Of a stretch of 64,000 bases of DNA, positions 20,035 through 28,841 are shown one piece after another; positions within the stretch are counted from its first letter, which is position 1; the number at the start of each line of letters is the position of its first letter. The notes under the pieces were generated by a model. The model did not search any database and had not been told where the DNA came from. It was given only the letters and a program-made list of their open reading frames with translations. Made by a program: the position numbers and the translations under genes. The DNA is from Sphingobacterium sp. R2 (GTDB taxonomy: Bacteria; Bacteroidota; Bacteroidia; Sphingobacteriales; Sphingobacteriaceae), in assembly GCF_040760075.1 (NCBI RefSeq), contig NZ_CP142884.1, positions 62,001 to 126,000 on the forward strand, read 5' to 3'.

Positions 20035-20633
20035 AATAGCTGGACCGACAATGTCATTCGAGCGGTATTGCTGTTACTGTTAAATAATAAATTATATTTT
20101 TGAGGAAACAGATAGGCTAGACGCTTTTGGAAATCGCCTAATAATGTGCCACTAAACTGATCTTCGAAATAATGGTTTACACGATAGCTAACTTCCAGTG
20201 TGAGCACCGTTGATGAACCCGATAGTCGAATACGGACAGGATGGGAGGACATCGTATTATAACCATTTTTGATAGCATGCTGTATCATAGGAAAAAAAAT
20301 GAGTGGTGGCAGCCTAATCTCCTCGTCGCATGGAAGTTTATTTTCCCATTTCACGGAAAAACCTTCCGCGACAACAAGTTCTATTAGCTTCAAATACTTC
20401 TTCAACAAGTCAAGCTCGATGTGGATCGATTCAAACCGATCGGCCTGTAGCTCAAGCATCTGTTTTTGAAAAGCAAAATATTCATCCAAACTTGTTTTAT
20501 CACCTTTAAAAAAATGCTCCATCAAAAAACTATCGAACTGACTATTCCTAAAAGATAAGCGATCCGCAAGCGGCAAAAGTTCCTCATTTATTAAGACTTT
20601 TTTGCCAAAAAAACGATTTATTATACCAGACAT
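20031..20633 (-). CDS. LytS-like pseudokinase (degenerate histidine kinase core)
   Basis: This 200-residue soluble protein resembles the C-terminal part of LytS/YehU-type histidine kinases. The order is conserved: IELDLLKKYLKLIEL, then LPPLIFFPMIQHAIKNG (usual form IPPLLLQPLVENAIKHG), then LGDFQKRLAYLFPQKYNL. Key positions are lost. There is no QINPHFLFN phosphoacceptor segment, the N-box asparagine is replaced (QHAIKNG), and the glycine-rich ATP loop is missing. There is no sensor or membrane segment and no LytTR regulator beside it. It may be a catalytically dead partner or regulator. Residual ATP binding cannot be excluded. Confidence 0.6.
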   Translation of the reverse strand: MSGIINRFFGKKVLINEELLPLADRLSFRNSQFDSFLMEHFFKGDKTSLDEYFAFQKQMLELQADRFESIHIELDLLKKYLKLIELVVAEGFSVKWENKLPCDEEIRLPPLIFFPMIQHAIKNGYNTMSSHPVRIRLSGSSTVLTLEVSYRVNHYFEDQFSGTLLGDFQKRLAYLFPQKYNLLFNSNSNTARMTLSVQLF

Positions 20634-20678
20634 TTGTTAAATTGCTGTAGATTCCAAATACAAAAATAAAAAAAGATT

Positions 20679-21581
20679 ATGTCAAATATTGCAATAGTTA
20701 TTGAAGAAAGGGCTGCCGATATAGGCAATTTCCTGGTTGGACGCCTTCTTCCCTTCCGGCAAAAACGCATGGTGGGCCCTTTTATCTTTATTGATCATAT
20801 GGGACCCGATACGATTATCGAACCGCACTTCATGGACATTGCCCCACATCCACATATCGGCTTATCAACGCTGACTTATCTGTTCGAAGGCAATATTATG
20901 CACCGTGACAGTCTGGGAAATGCCGTGGAAATCAAACCTGGCGCGGTAAACTGGATGACAGCAGGAAAAGGTGTTACACACTCCGAAAGAACGCCGCAAC
21001 AATTGCGATCCACATCCCATAATTTGCATGGACTCCAAATTTGGGTTGCTCTACCTAAAGAGCTCGAAAAAATGGAGCCTAATTTTGTACACATCGAACA
21101 ACCTCAGCTTCCCCAATGGACTGAAGATGGGGTGTCCTATCGGTTAATTGCCGGAGAAATTAAAGAACATCGCTCCGAAGTGCCCGTTTACAGTCCGTTG
21201 TATCTGATCGAAATGAAAGCGGAAGAAGACGCGACGATTAAACTAGGGGATAATCTCTACGGCGAAAGTGGTTTATACATCTTGGATGGAACTGTAAAAG
21301 CAGAAGGTCAGGAATTCGGACCAAAACAAATTTTGGTCGCCAAAGATGCAAAACTATGCGAATTCCAAATGAAAGCAGGTACTTCGGTATATATTTTTGG
21401 CGGAACCCCATTTCCGGAGCAACGTTATATCGACTGGAACTTTGTCGCCTCGGATTTAGAAACGCTGCGGGAGGCAAGAGCTAAATGGGAAAACCATGAA
21501 TTCCCAAAGGTTCCGGGCGACAATGGCTATATTCCCATCCCACCAGCAAATCCTAGCTTGGGCAAAAAAAAAGATCAGTAA
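20679..21581 (+). CDS. pirin family protein
   Basis: This 300-residue double-cupin protein has the pirin iron site: H57 and H59 in PHPHIGLST, and H101 and E103 in GVTHSERTP, almost the same numbering as human pirin. The conserved GPFIFIDHMGP start and FGGTPFPEQRYIDWNFV end are present. Bacterial pirins include quercetin dioxygenases and modulators of other enzymes, and which applies here is unknown. It diverges from the LytS-like gene and converges on the DUF502 gene across a hairpin at 21658. Confidence 0.9.
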   Translation: MSNIAIVIEERAADIGNFLVGRLLPFRQKRMVGPFIFIDHMGPDTIIEPHFMDIAPHPHIGLSTLTYLFEGNIMHRDSLGNAVEIKPGAVNWMTAGKGVTHSERTPQQLRSTSHNLHGLQIWVALPKELEKMEPNFVHIEQPQLPQWTEDGVSYRLIAGEIKEHRSEVPVYSPLYLIEMKAEEDATIKLGDNLYGESGLYILDGTVKAEGQEFGPKQILVAKDAKLCEFQMKAGTSVYIFGGTPFPEQRYIDWNFVASDLETLREARAKWENHEFPKVPGDNGYIPIPPANPSLGKKKDQ

Positions 21582-21657
21582 AATCATACTGAAAATAAAA
21601 ATATCGTTAAATTCAACGAGATCAGCTCAACATGCTGAAACAACAAATATTTACCCG

Positions 21658-21693
21658 AAAAGGCTTGAACTCATGAATCAATTCCAGCCTTTT
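21658..21693. terminator. probable bidirectional terminator hairpin
   Basis: AAAAGGCTtGAA and TTCcAGCCTTTT form 12-nt arms with one mismatch around a 12-base loop, between the convergent pirin and DUF502 genes. The T-stretch is short (four). Confidence 0.55.
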
Positions 21694-21726
21694 CTGGCGT
21701 GGATCCCAAATAAACTGAAAAGACAG

Positions 21727-22326
21727 CTAATGGTCGATCCCACTCACACCGCCAGAAACGACCAACTTCATCGCATCTGTGGGAGACATCTCCAATTTTT
21801 TCACCTTATCCGCACTGATAATGACCACCTGGCCTGCAAAAGAATACGAGTATGGAAAATAGACCATCACTTCGTCTTTAAGACCTATACTTTTCAAATC
21901 ATGCTGCGTCAAAAATCCGATCTTCTTCAGACCAAATTCATTGACAGTCACCAATACAGGCTCATTAAATTTCTTTGCATCGCCAACAAATGCCTCAGTA
22001 AAGTCTTTTATGGAGGTGTACAACGTATTTAAGAGTGGTATCCTTTTGATTTGGTGGTTAATCCAAACTTTAATTGGATCGGTAACAAAATTTGTAAATA
22101 TAACACCGGCCAAAACCAGTACCAAAATGACAGTCAAAATACCTATACCCGGAATATAGAGTGGATGTCCCTTTTCATCCTCCAAAAAATGCTCGGTCAG
22201 ATTTAACGAAGAATCAATTGATGCCACAATCCAGACAATTAGAAAGATCGCACCGGCCAATGGAACAACAACCAAAATCCCGCGAATCAAATAATTAATG
22301 AATCCCCTAATCAATTTACTAAACAT
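21727..22326 (-). CDS. DUF502 family membrane protein
   Basis: This 199-residue protein has two strong transmembrane segments, near residues 12-36 and 57-82. They are followed by the soluble DUF502 core with IKRIPLLNTLYTSIKDF, ending in a GGVSGIDH tail. It likely sits in the inner membrane with the C-terminal domain inside. No activity is established for the family in bacteria. It lies 44 bases downstream of murF-alr on the same strand with no terminator visible between, so it may be co-transcribed. Confidence 0.85.
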   Translation of the reverse strand: MFSKLIRGFINYLIRGILVVVPLAGAIFLIVWIVASIDSSLNLTEHFLEDEKGHPLYIPGIGILTVILVLVLAGVIFTNFVTDPIKVWINHQIKRIPLLNTLYTSIKDFTEAFVGDAKKFNEPVLVTVNEFGLKKIGFLTQHDLKSIGLKDEVMVYFPYSYSFAGQVVIISADKVKKLEMSPTDAMKLVVSGGVSGIDH

Positions 22327-22370
22327 GATCTCAAAATAAAATACTATTCAAAAATGCAGAATATCCTTTA

Positions 22371-24812
22371 CTATTCATAAAAATATACTCTTTTTACCCG
22401 CTGAGAAATACTCGTGAGCAATTCATAGGGGATAGTCCCGATTGCCTTGGCCGACGATTTGATATCGGGATATACGATAACTTCGTCTTCCTCACCTACC
22501 TCAACATCAGTTACATCAAGCATACACATATCCATACATATATCTCCTATCGTAGGAACCAAAACACCGTTAACCATCATTTGACCTATGCCATTCCCAA
22601 AACGCCTATCGTACCCGTCTGCATAACCGATTTTTATCGTGGCAATCTTACTATCTCTATGCAGGACGCCATGACGATTATACCCAACGGTCTCACTGGC
22701 TGCAAGGTATTTTATTTGTGTTACATTGGTTTTTAGTATGCTTGCCTCACGGATTGGCAAATCATGGCGCTCAATATCAACTCCATAGAGACCGATCCCC
22801 AACCTGACCATATCAAAATAAGCATTTGGCCACAATTCGATACCTGAAGTGGCAGCAATATGACGGAGAAAAGAATATCCTATACCATCCTGCAGACGTT
22901 TTGTGCACTCATTAAGCAGATCAATTTGTCGCTGAGTAAATTCGTTATCCCTTTCATTTCCTGCAGACGCTAAATGGGAAAATGCCGATTTTACTTTTAA
23001 AATGGATGCCGTGTTGAGAAAAGTTATCAATTGATCGACCTCATCAGGCATAAATCCGAGGCGGTGCATCCCTGTATCAATCTTAATATGAATTGGGAAG
23101 GAGTTTACCTGTTTACCCTTCAAAAAATTCAAAAAGGAGAACAAAATTCTAAAACTATAGATTTCCGGTTCAAGATTATATTGCACGATGGACTCGAAAG
23201 AGCTTTCGTCGGGACTCATCACAACAATCGGTAGTGTGATGCCAGCGCCCCGCAAATCAACTCCTTCATCGGCAAAAGCTACGGTAAGATAATCCACACG
23301 GTTAAATTGCAAAAGATTGGCAATTTCAAAACTGCCACTTCCATAAGAAAAAGCTTTTACCATGGTCATAAGCTTCACATGCTTTGGCAGTAATTGTCTG
23401 TATACATTCAAATTATTTTCCAGTGCATTCAGATTAATTTCAAGTACTGTATCATGTGATTTGGCCACTAATTGCCCACTGATACGCTCAAAATGAAATT
23501 CCCGCCCTCCTTTCAGCAATACGGTTGCATTCTCAAAAGAAACGGATCTCATATCAGCTAAGAAAGCAGTTGTGTCCATATAAGAAATAGAAGGTACATC
23601 GAACTGCGACGCCAATTTCGGCAAAACCTCACCAATCAATATCAATTGATCCAAGTGGTACTCGCTAAGCAGACGTTTTAGCTTGGCCAAACTTTTGACA
23701 TCATCTATACTGACACCTGAGATATCTGATAAAATCAACATCTTAAATGGATGTTGGCCCTGCTGATTCAAAAACTCGAGCGCAATTTGCAGTGCATCCA
23801 AGTCATTACTATAGGAGTCATCGATAATTGAACTATTATTTTTCCCCTTTTTTAACTCGAGACGCATGGCCACGGGTTGCAGGTTCTTAATTCGAGCAGC
23901 AATTACCGCACCCTCGTATCCAAACCGCAACATAACCGCGACACAGTTAATTGCATTTTCTACATTTCCTTTGTCCACAAATGGCACTTCAACAGCGAAG
24001 GTACGACCCGCATAATAGAAGGTAACCAGTGTAAATCGATCATTGATCTGCTTGATCGAATAAACCTCTAAAGAAAGTCCTTCCTCAAACCCCCAAGAAA
24101 ACTTACGCGGTCGATAAGGTAACTGAACATTTTCGAGATAACTGTATGGAAAGATGATGGTTTCCACATGTGTAAATAGCTGAAGCTTTTCATCAATCTT
24201 CTCCGCTTTCGATTCAAAACCTGTCTTATGGGCGACACCTATATTGGTCAATACACCAATGGTAGGTTTGATCATCTGCTCAAGACGTGTCATCTCACCT
24301 TTTTCAGAAATTCCAGCTTCGATGATAGCGAGATTATATTCATCGGATAGTCCCCAAAGTGACAAAGCCACGCCAAGTTGCGAATTGTAGCTCTTGGGGC
24401 TTCGATAGATTTTATATTCTGGTGACATCAACTGGAAAAGCCATTCCTTGACAATTGTTTTACCATTGCTACCTGTTATGCCTATGAGGGGATAATCAAA
24501 TTTTTGTCGATGAAAGGCCACTAATGCTTGCATGGCGACCAAACTATCCTCAACCCAAACGATATTTGCTCCCGATAACTCTACTTCCTGCTGTTCGTCA
24601 ACTTGCAATACGAAATTCCGAACGCCTTTAGCATAGGCCTCTTTCAAATAATGGTGACCGTCTCTATTTTTCTTTAATGCAAAGAAAATCCCATGATCAG
24701 CCTGGACGATCTTACGGCTATCGTAAAATAAATGTTGGACAAAAGAATTGGGATCCGTTATAAATGTGCGATTAGGATGAAAAATCTGAACGATTTCGGA
24801 TATTTTGTACAT
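22371..24812 (-). CDS. murF-alr: MurF/alanine racemase fusion
   Basis: This 813-residue protein joins two cell-wall enzymes. The first 440 or so residues are UDP-MurNAc-tripeptide:D-Ala-D-Ala ligase, with the ATP loop GITGSNGKTIVKEW and the YNSQLGVALS segment. From about residue 455 it is a PLP-dependent alanine racemase, with the cofactor lysine K486 in MVKAFSYGSG, the catalytic tyrosine region VGYNRHG, and a KIGYADGYDRR segment. The racemase makes D-alanine, and the ligase adds D-Ala-D-Ala to the peptidoglycan precursor. The fusion is known in Bacteroidota. Both active sites look intact. It diverges from recX. Confidence 0.93.
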   Translation of the reverse strand: MYKISEIVQIFHPNRTFITDPNSFVQHLFYDSRKIVQADHGIFFALKKNRDGHHYLKEAYAKGVRNFVLQVDEQQEVELSGANIVWVEDSLVAMQALVAFHRQKFDYPLIGITGSNGKTIVKEWLFQLMSPEYKIYRSPKSYNSQLGVALSLWGLSDEYNLAIIEAGISEKGEMTRLEQMIKPTIGVLTNIGVAHKTGFESKAEKIDEKLQLFTHVETIIFPYSYLENVQLPYRPRKFSWGFEEGLSLEVYSIKQINDRFTLVTFYYAGRTFAVEVPFVDKGNVENAINCVAVMLRFGYEGAVIAARIKNLQPVAMRLELKKGKNNSSIIDDSYSNDLDALQIALEFLNQQGQHPFKMLILSDISGVSIDDVKSLAKLKRLLSEYHLDQLILIGEVLPKLASQFDVPSISYMDTTAFLADMRSVSFENATVLLKGGREFHFERISGQLVAKSHDTVLEINLNALENNLNVYRQLLPKHVKLMTMVKAFSYGSGSFEIANLLQFNRVDYLTVAFADEGVDLRGAGITLPIVVMSPDESSFESIVQYNLEPEIYSFRILFSFLNFLKGKQVNSFPIHIKIDTGMHRLGFMPDEVDQLITFLNTASILKVKSAFSHLASAGNERDNEFTQRQIDLLNECTKRLQDGIGYSFLRHIAATSGIELWPNAYFDMVRLGIGLYGVDIERHDLPIREASILKTNVTQIKYLAASETVGYNRHGVLHRDSKIATIKIGYADGYDRRFGNGIGQMMVNGVLVPTIGDICMDMCMLDVTDVEVGEEDEVIVYPDIKSSAKAIGTIPYELLTSISQRVKRVYFYE

Positions 24813-24890
24813 TCCTTTGATATTTCTTTAATTGTATCAAAACTGAACATTTTTTTAGTTATTTCATATTATTTTTGAAATTTTGACATT

Positions 24891-25379
24891 ATGTTTAACG
24901 AAGAGAACAGAAAGAAAAAGATATTGACACAACGCCAGGCGCAGTTAAAGGCGGAGAGCTATTGTGCCTATCAGGAACGTGCCCAACAGGAAGTTCGCGA
25001 TAAACTCTATAGTTGGGGACTGAGCGAAGAAGAAGTTGAAAATGTGCTCGCCGATTTAATTGCTGAAAACTTCCTCAACGAGGAACGATTCGCCATTGCG
25101 TATTGCAACGGAAAACTACGTATGAAAGGTTGGGGTAAAATAAAGATCAAACAGGCGCTGAAATTAAAAAGAGTATCCGAACCATTAATAAAAATTGCAT
25201 TTAAACAGATCGACCTAGATGAATATGAGCAGATATTAAGTGACCTCATTGATAAAAAACGGCGTGAAATAGGTAGCAAGGATTTTTATACTGTGAAAAA
25301 TAAGCTTTATCAATTTGCATTATCTCGTGGTTTTGAAAGTGATTTAATTTTTTCTGTACTGAATTCAAAGGAGTTATAA
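24891..25379 (+). CDS. recX: RecA regulator RecX
   Basis: This 162-residue protein shows the RecX three-helix repeats. Motifs include AESYCAYQERAQQEVRDKL, the RF.. segment ENFLNEERFAIAYCNGKLRMKGWGKIKI, and a C-terminal repeat ending in FALSRGFESDLIFSVL. RecX binds RecA filaments and limits recombination. recA is not in the window. A TATTTTTG element at 24870-24877 is a possible -7 box 14 bases before the start. Confidence 0.88.
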   Translation: MFNEENRKKKILTQRQAQLKAESYCAYQERAQQEVRDKLYSWGLSEEEVENVLADLIAENFLNEERFAIAYCNGKLRMKGWGKIKIKQALKLKRVSEPLIKIAFKQIDLDEYEQILSDLIDKKRREIGSKDFYTVKNKLYQFALSRGFESDLIFSVLNSKEL

Positions 25380-25408
25380 AAAACACTACAAGAAAGTACA
25401 TAAATATT

Positions 25409-25438
25409 TTGCGATATTGATTTTTCGCTCTATATTTG
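25409..25438 (+). promoter_or_regulatory. promoter of the tRNA-Gly/tRNA-Leu pair
   Basis: TTG at 25409-25411, 19 bases, then TATATTTG at 25431-25438. It lies about 53 bases before the mature tRNA-Gly, leaving a short 5' leader. Confidence 0.65.
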
Positions 25439-25491
25439 CATCACCAAAAAGGAACGCAATGATCCTTTAAAAATTGAAATAAAATTCCAAT

Positions 25492-25564
25492 GCGAAAATA
25501 GCTCAGTTGGTAGAGCACAACCTTGCCAAGGTTGGGGTCGCGAGTTCGAATCTCGTTTTTCGCT
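25492..25564 (+). tRNA. tRNA-Gly (anticodon GCC)
   Basis: The cloverleaf is complete. The acceptor stem GCGAAAA pairs with TTTTCGC, the D arm is GCTCAGTTGGTAGAGC, the anticodon stem CAACC/GGTTG encloses TTGCCAA with anticodon GCC, and the T arm contains GTTCGAAT. The CCA end is not encoded. It lies five bases before tRNA-Leu. Confidence 0.95.
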
Positions 25565-25569
25565 CACCT

Positions 25570-25654
25570 GCCTAGGTGGTGGAACTGGTAGACACGCAGG
25601 ACTTAAAATCCTGTTCCCGTTAAGGGAGTGCGGGTTCGATTCCCGCCCTAGGTA
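25570..25654 (+). tRNA. tRNA-Leu (anticodon TAA)
   Basis: This is an 85-base class II tRNA with a long variable arm (TTCCCGTTAAGGGAG region). The acceptor stem is GCCTAGG with CCTAGGT (a G-T first pair), the anticodon stem CAGGA/TCCTG encloses anticodon TAA, and the T loop is GGTTCGATTCC. It is co-transcribed with tRNA-Gly. Confidence 0.95.
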
Positions 25655-25655
25655 C

Positions 25656-25687
25656 AAGAAAGCTCATCTAACGATGGGCTTTTCTTG
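25656..25687 (+). terminator. terminator after the tRNA pair
   Basis: AAGAAAGCTCATC and GATGGGCTTTTCTT form a stem with one G-T pair around TAAC, ending in T-rich sequence. Confidence 0.7.
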
Positions 25688-25819
25688 TTATAAACGTAGC
25701 GCTTCTAGGAGATTTCGCCTATAGCTAGAAATTCATTCAAAAAGAATATTCCGATTCCTATTGCTTAACATATTTTTTTTCACGGAGATGATCTAGGAAT
25801 AATAAAAATCGATAGGCAT

Positions 25820-25851
25820 AAAAAAGCGGAATATATAGGATATTCCGCTTT
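25820..25851 (-). terminator. terminator after the OmpA lipoprotein gene
   Basis: AAAGCGGAATA and TATTCCGCTTT form perfect 11-bp arms, with the T-run on the minus strand. Confidence 0.8.
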
Positions 25852-25876
25852 CAATACACTAAACAGGCTTGAACTA

Positions 25877-26398
25877 CTATTTCTTATCCAAAATAGTAAC
25901 TTCTACCCTTCTATTTTTTTGACGTCCATCAGCAGTTTTGTTATCTCCAACTGGATTTGACTGACCGAAACCTTTCGCAGTGATACGAGACTCCGCAACA
26001 CCTGAATCTACCAAGAATTTCTTTACTGACGCAGCTCTTTTATCAGAAAGCCACTGATTATACTCCACAGTGCCAGTGGCATCCGTATATCCATCAACTT
26101 TGATCTTATTATTGCTTTCTTTCAAAATCAAAGCCAACTTGCTTACTTCAGTTTTTGCCTTTTCAGATAAATAAGAAGAGTTTGTTGGGAACAATAGATC
26201 GGAAGATATACTAAATTTAATTCCTTCATCCGTTCTTTTTGCATCATTAAAATCCTTTCTCACATTTTTCAAACCATCATCAGTGCCATCTTTTGTTATA
26301 ACTGCACCTGGATTGACTACAATAGCTTGTTGTTTACAAGAAAATAACGATAAACTTGCGCATAAGGTTAAAATTCCCAAATTTATTTTTCTAAGCAT
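25877..26398 (-). CDS. OmpA family lipoprotein
   Basis: From the ATG at 26398 this is 173 residues. It starts with a lipoprotein signal MLRKINLGILTLCASLSLFSC, with the lipobox cysteine at residue 21. The C-terminal OmpA domain carries GYTDATGTVEYNQWLSDKRA, AESRITAKGFGQSNPV and DGRQKNRRVEV, the peptidoglycan-binding residues of the Pal/OmpA fold. It would tether the outer membrane to peptidoglycan. An upstream in-frame ATG at 26425 would put nine charged residues before the signal, so I prefer the internal start. The gene is monocistronic. Confidence 0.85.
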   Translation of the reverse strand: MLRKINLGILTLCASLSLFSCKQQAIVVNPGAVITKDGTDDGLKNVRKDFNDAKRTDEGIKFSISSDLLFPTNSSYLSEKAKTEVSKLALILKESNNKIKVDGYTDATGTVEYNQWLSDKRAASVKKFLVDSGVAESRITAKGFGQSNPVGDNKTADGRQKNRRVEVTILDKK

Positions 26399-26494
26399 GT
26401 CGTTTGTTACGTATTTAATATCCATTTAAGCAAGTAAATATAGCGAAAAAAGTCAATAAGACTACCTGGTTATTCCAATTCTAACGTAACAAAT

Positions 26495-28681
26495 CTATTT
26501 CTTGGCATATACTTTTTCTAAGGTCTTTTTGATCTCAGGGATATTCTCATACAATTTCCAGATCATACCCGAATTTGCATTCTCAATCATCACCGCGATT
26601 GTAGCTTGATTTCTTGCACGATAGCTTTCAGAAACATCGTTGTTTTTAATATCAATCCAGCTTCTGAAGCCATACTGTGTAAATAACACATCGGCATATT
26701 CTTCATAAAATTTACGCAATGCTTTTAGACCAATCTCTTTTTCAAATGGGTAAGCTGCTATCGATATCGCGGGATTTACCAAAAAACCTTGATATGAATC
26801 TTCAACTTTTTCCACCCCCCAAATATCTGTAAATCGCGTTCCTATACTCATTTCATTGTCTCTGCGTTTATAAGCGAGGATATAGTCCGACAAATACTTT
26901 TTATAATCTACAAAATCATCTACTTTACCCTTTGGATCCATAATCAAGAAGGGGCGATAGACAGCCATTAATGATTCATTTAAACTCCCACCAGCAATAT
27001 TTTTGGCAAAAATGACTTTATCATCGGAATAGATCGAAGCCCCTGCATTTCCTACATTACTCATTAACGGATTGGCGCTTATTGAGTGTGCTAATGAATC
27101 ATTTAACTTCATTTTAAGCTCTGGGGCCAAATCATTGGACTCATCCCCAAAATAAAGTTCATTTCCTGTATGTTTGGTTGCAAATCCATTGATATATGCT
27201 GAAATCGGCAAGGGATGAGTAGGTGAAGACATCGCAAGCAAGTAGGTACCCAAACTTTCATTAAATCCACCCATCGGCCGGGATCGAGCAGTACTATCCA
27301 CCGGAGACCACTTATCCCAGAGTACATCTGCATTCTTTGCATCAGTAAAGTAGCCCCAATTTATACGCTCCCACAGTTTTGTAATATTCATTCTTAAGTT
27401 CTGCTCGTCTGGATTATCTTTAGCAAAATATTGTCGAGCGATTAACAGCGACTCCATGATATGAGAAGTACCGCGTAAGTCATAATTTGGAATTGAATCG
27501 CGATAGTAAGGCACTCCAGACCGACCATCGTAAAGCGCGGTAAAGACACCTTGGTGCTGTTGAACACCACTCAGAAATTTCACAATCCGCGTCAATCTGC
27601 CCAATAGAGCCTGCCTCGATATTAAATTATTCTCTCCTGCAACAAGCAATCCCAGTATGGCATAGCCCGTTTCATTGGTGGATACAACTGCTTGTCGATT
27701 TCCTCGATCAGACAAAAACATACCACTGTTTACATCATAGTTGTCTATAAAATAATTGACATGCGCATTCCGAATAAAATTTAACATCTCCGCATCCGTT
27801 CCCTTTTTTGTCTGTACTTCTCTAACTTCAGAGAAAGGCGATTCGACATAATTATAGTCTACCCATGCGATTTTGTAATAATATGGTTTGTTATATTCGT
27901 CCACCCGATCCAGGGATTTTTGTACATAGATTGGCAAAATTGCTATGGGTTGATAATTAAGCTTGTCTTCTGAGCGATAAATTTTCACGTAGCGAATACT
28001 TGGTGTCAGAGGCAATTGCCATACCAGCTCAACTTGCTTATCTACCGAACTTATTTTAGACAAGATGGCAGCGGATGATAGTTTTACTTTCGGAAAGTTC
28101 TTGGGCAAAAATTCAATTTGATCTATAAATAATTGATTGGTCTGCGAAGAACTTCCATTTTGTTCGAGGATGAAGGCCGATACAGATTTGCCGATTGAAA
28201 TTCCAGCAAATTTAGCCACCGGAATAGATACGTTAAGCCAGGTATCATAAGCAAAACCATCGATATAACTGGCAATATCCACAGCATTCGTCCGTGTATC
28301 ATTTTGTTGCAACGTGACTTTAGGGAGTTGTCCCTTCTCAGTATTGCTTTGAATAAATAGTTTGAATGTCAGATGGTCATCCTTAGTAATTAAGTAAGGA
28401 AATTTCTGTTTGTCGTTTAAAATACTTGCTTCCCATTTCCCATTGGGAGAAGAAACGTACCGCAGTGAAAGTGAATTACCCGGTGTAAAAAATAGACTGT
28501 CCGACACAGGTAAGCTATAACTTACATTCTGTATCCATGACTCACCGGTATAATGTGCAATACTCTTAGCATAGCTTCCGTTGATAACGCTATTGTCAAA
28601 TAAAACTTCAGGATAACTTTCGGATCTGGCCAAAGAAGGCAAGATCAGTAACAAAATAAAGTAAAAATATTTTTTCAGCAT
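26495..28681 (-). CDS. glucoamylase-domain protein, candidate GH144 beta-1,2-glucanase
   Basis: This secreted 728-residue protein has a signal peptide at residues 1-20 (ending LARSES). A beta-rich carbohydrate-binding-like region runs to about 205, and a fibronectin type III-like domain (VELVWQLPLTPSIRYVKIYRSED) to about 295. The rest is an all-alpha glycoamylase domain with NYDLRGTSHIMESLLIARQYF, WDKWSP, MGGFNESLGTYLLAMSSPTHPL and the terminal GFRSWIDIKN block. That domain (Pfam Glycoamylase) defines GH144, whose characterised members are endo-beta-1,2-glucanases. The substrate assignment is by family only. No SusCD pair lies next to it. Confidence 0.75.
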   Translation of the reverse strand: MLKKYFYFILLLILPSLARSESYPEVLFDNSVINGSYAKSIAHYTGESWIQNVSYSLPVSDSLFFTPGNSLSLRYVSSPNGKWEASILNDKQKFPYLITKDDHLTFKLFIQSNTEKGQLPKVTLQQNDTRTNAVDIASYIDGFAYDTWLNVSIPVAKFAGISIGKSVSAFILEQNGSSSQTNQLFIDQIEFLPKNFPKVKLSSAAILSKISSVDKQVELVWQLPLTPSIRYVKIYRSEDKLNYQPIAILPIYVQKSLDRVDEYNKPYYYKIAWVDYNYVESPFSEVREVQTKKGTDAEMLNFIRNAHVNYFIDNYDVNSGMFLSDRGNRQAVVSTNETGYAILGLLVAGENNLISRQALLGRLTRIVKFLSGVQQHQGVFTALYDGRSGVPYYRDSIPNYDLRGTSHIMESLLIARQYFAKDNPDEQNLRMNITKLWERINWGYFTDAKNADVLWDKWSPVDSTARSRPMGGFNESLGTYLLAMSSPTHPLPISAYINGFATKHTGNELYFGDESNDLAPELKMKLNDSLAHSISANPLMSNVGNAGASIYSDDKVIFAKNIAGGSLNESLMAVYRPFLIMDPKGKVDDFVDYKKYLSDYILAYKRRDNEMSIGTRFTDIWGVEKVEDSYQGFLVNPAISIAAYPFEKEIGLKALRKFYEEYADVLFTQYGFRSWIDIKNNDVSESYRARNQATIAVMIENANSGMIWKLYENIPEIKKTLEKVYAKK

Positions 28682-28841
28682 AAGTCAACATTTTTCACAG
28701 GGCTACAATCAAAAACTAAGCCACCACTACGTTTATAACGCAAATGTAACAAAGGAATTCCAATGATATTATCCTAGCTAATTTTAATTTCAGAAAAAAT
28801 GCGCTAAATTAGCCCCCTGAATATTTTCATAAAATAGATAT

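Noticed and set aside
21496..22032. 178-residue frame on the plus strand
   Set aside because: It overlaps the 3' end of pirin and the DUF502 gene in another frame, with no recognisable domain.
25430..25657. 75-residue frame on the minus strand across the tRNA genes
   Set aside because: It is antisense to tRNA-Gly and tRNA-Leu. Such frames are a common annotation artefact.
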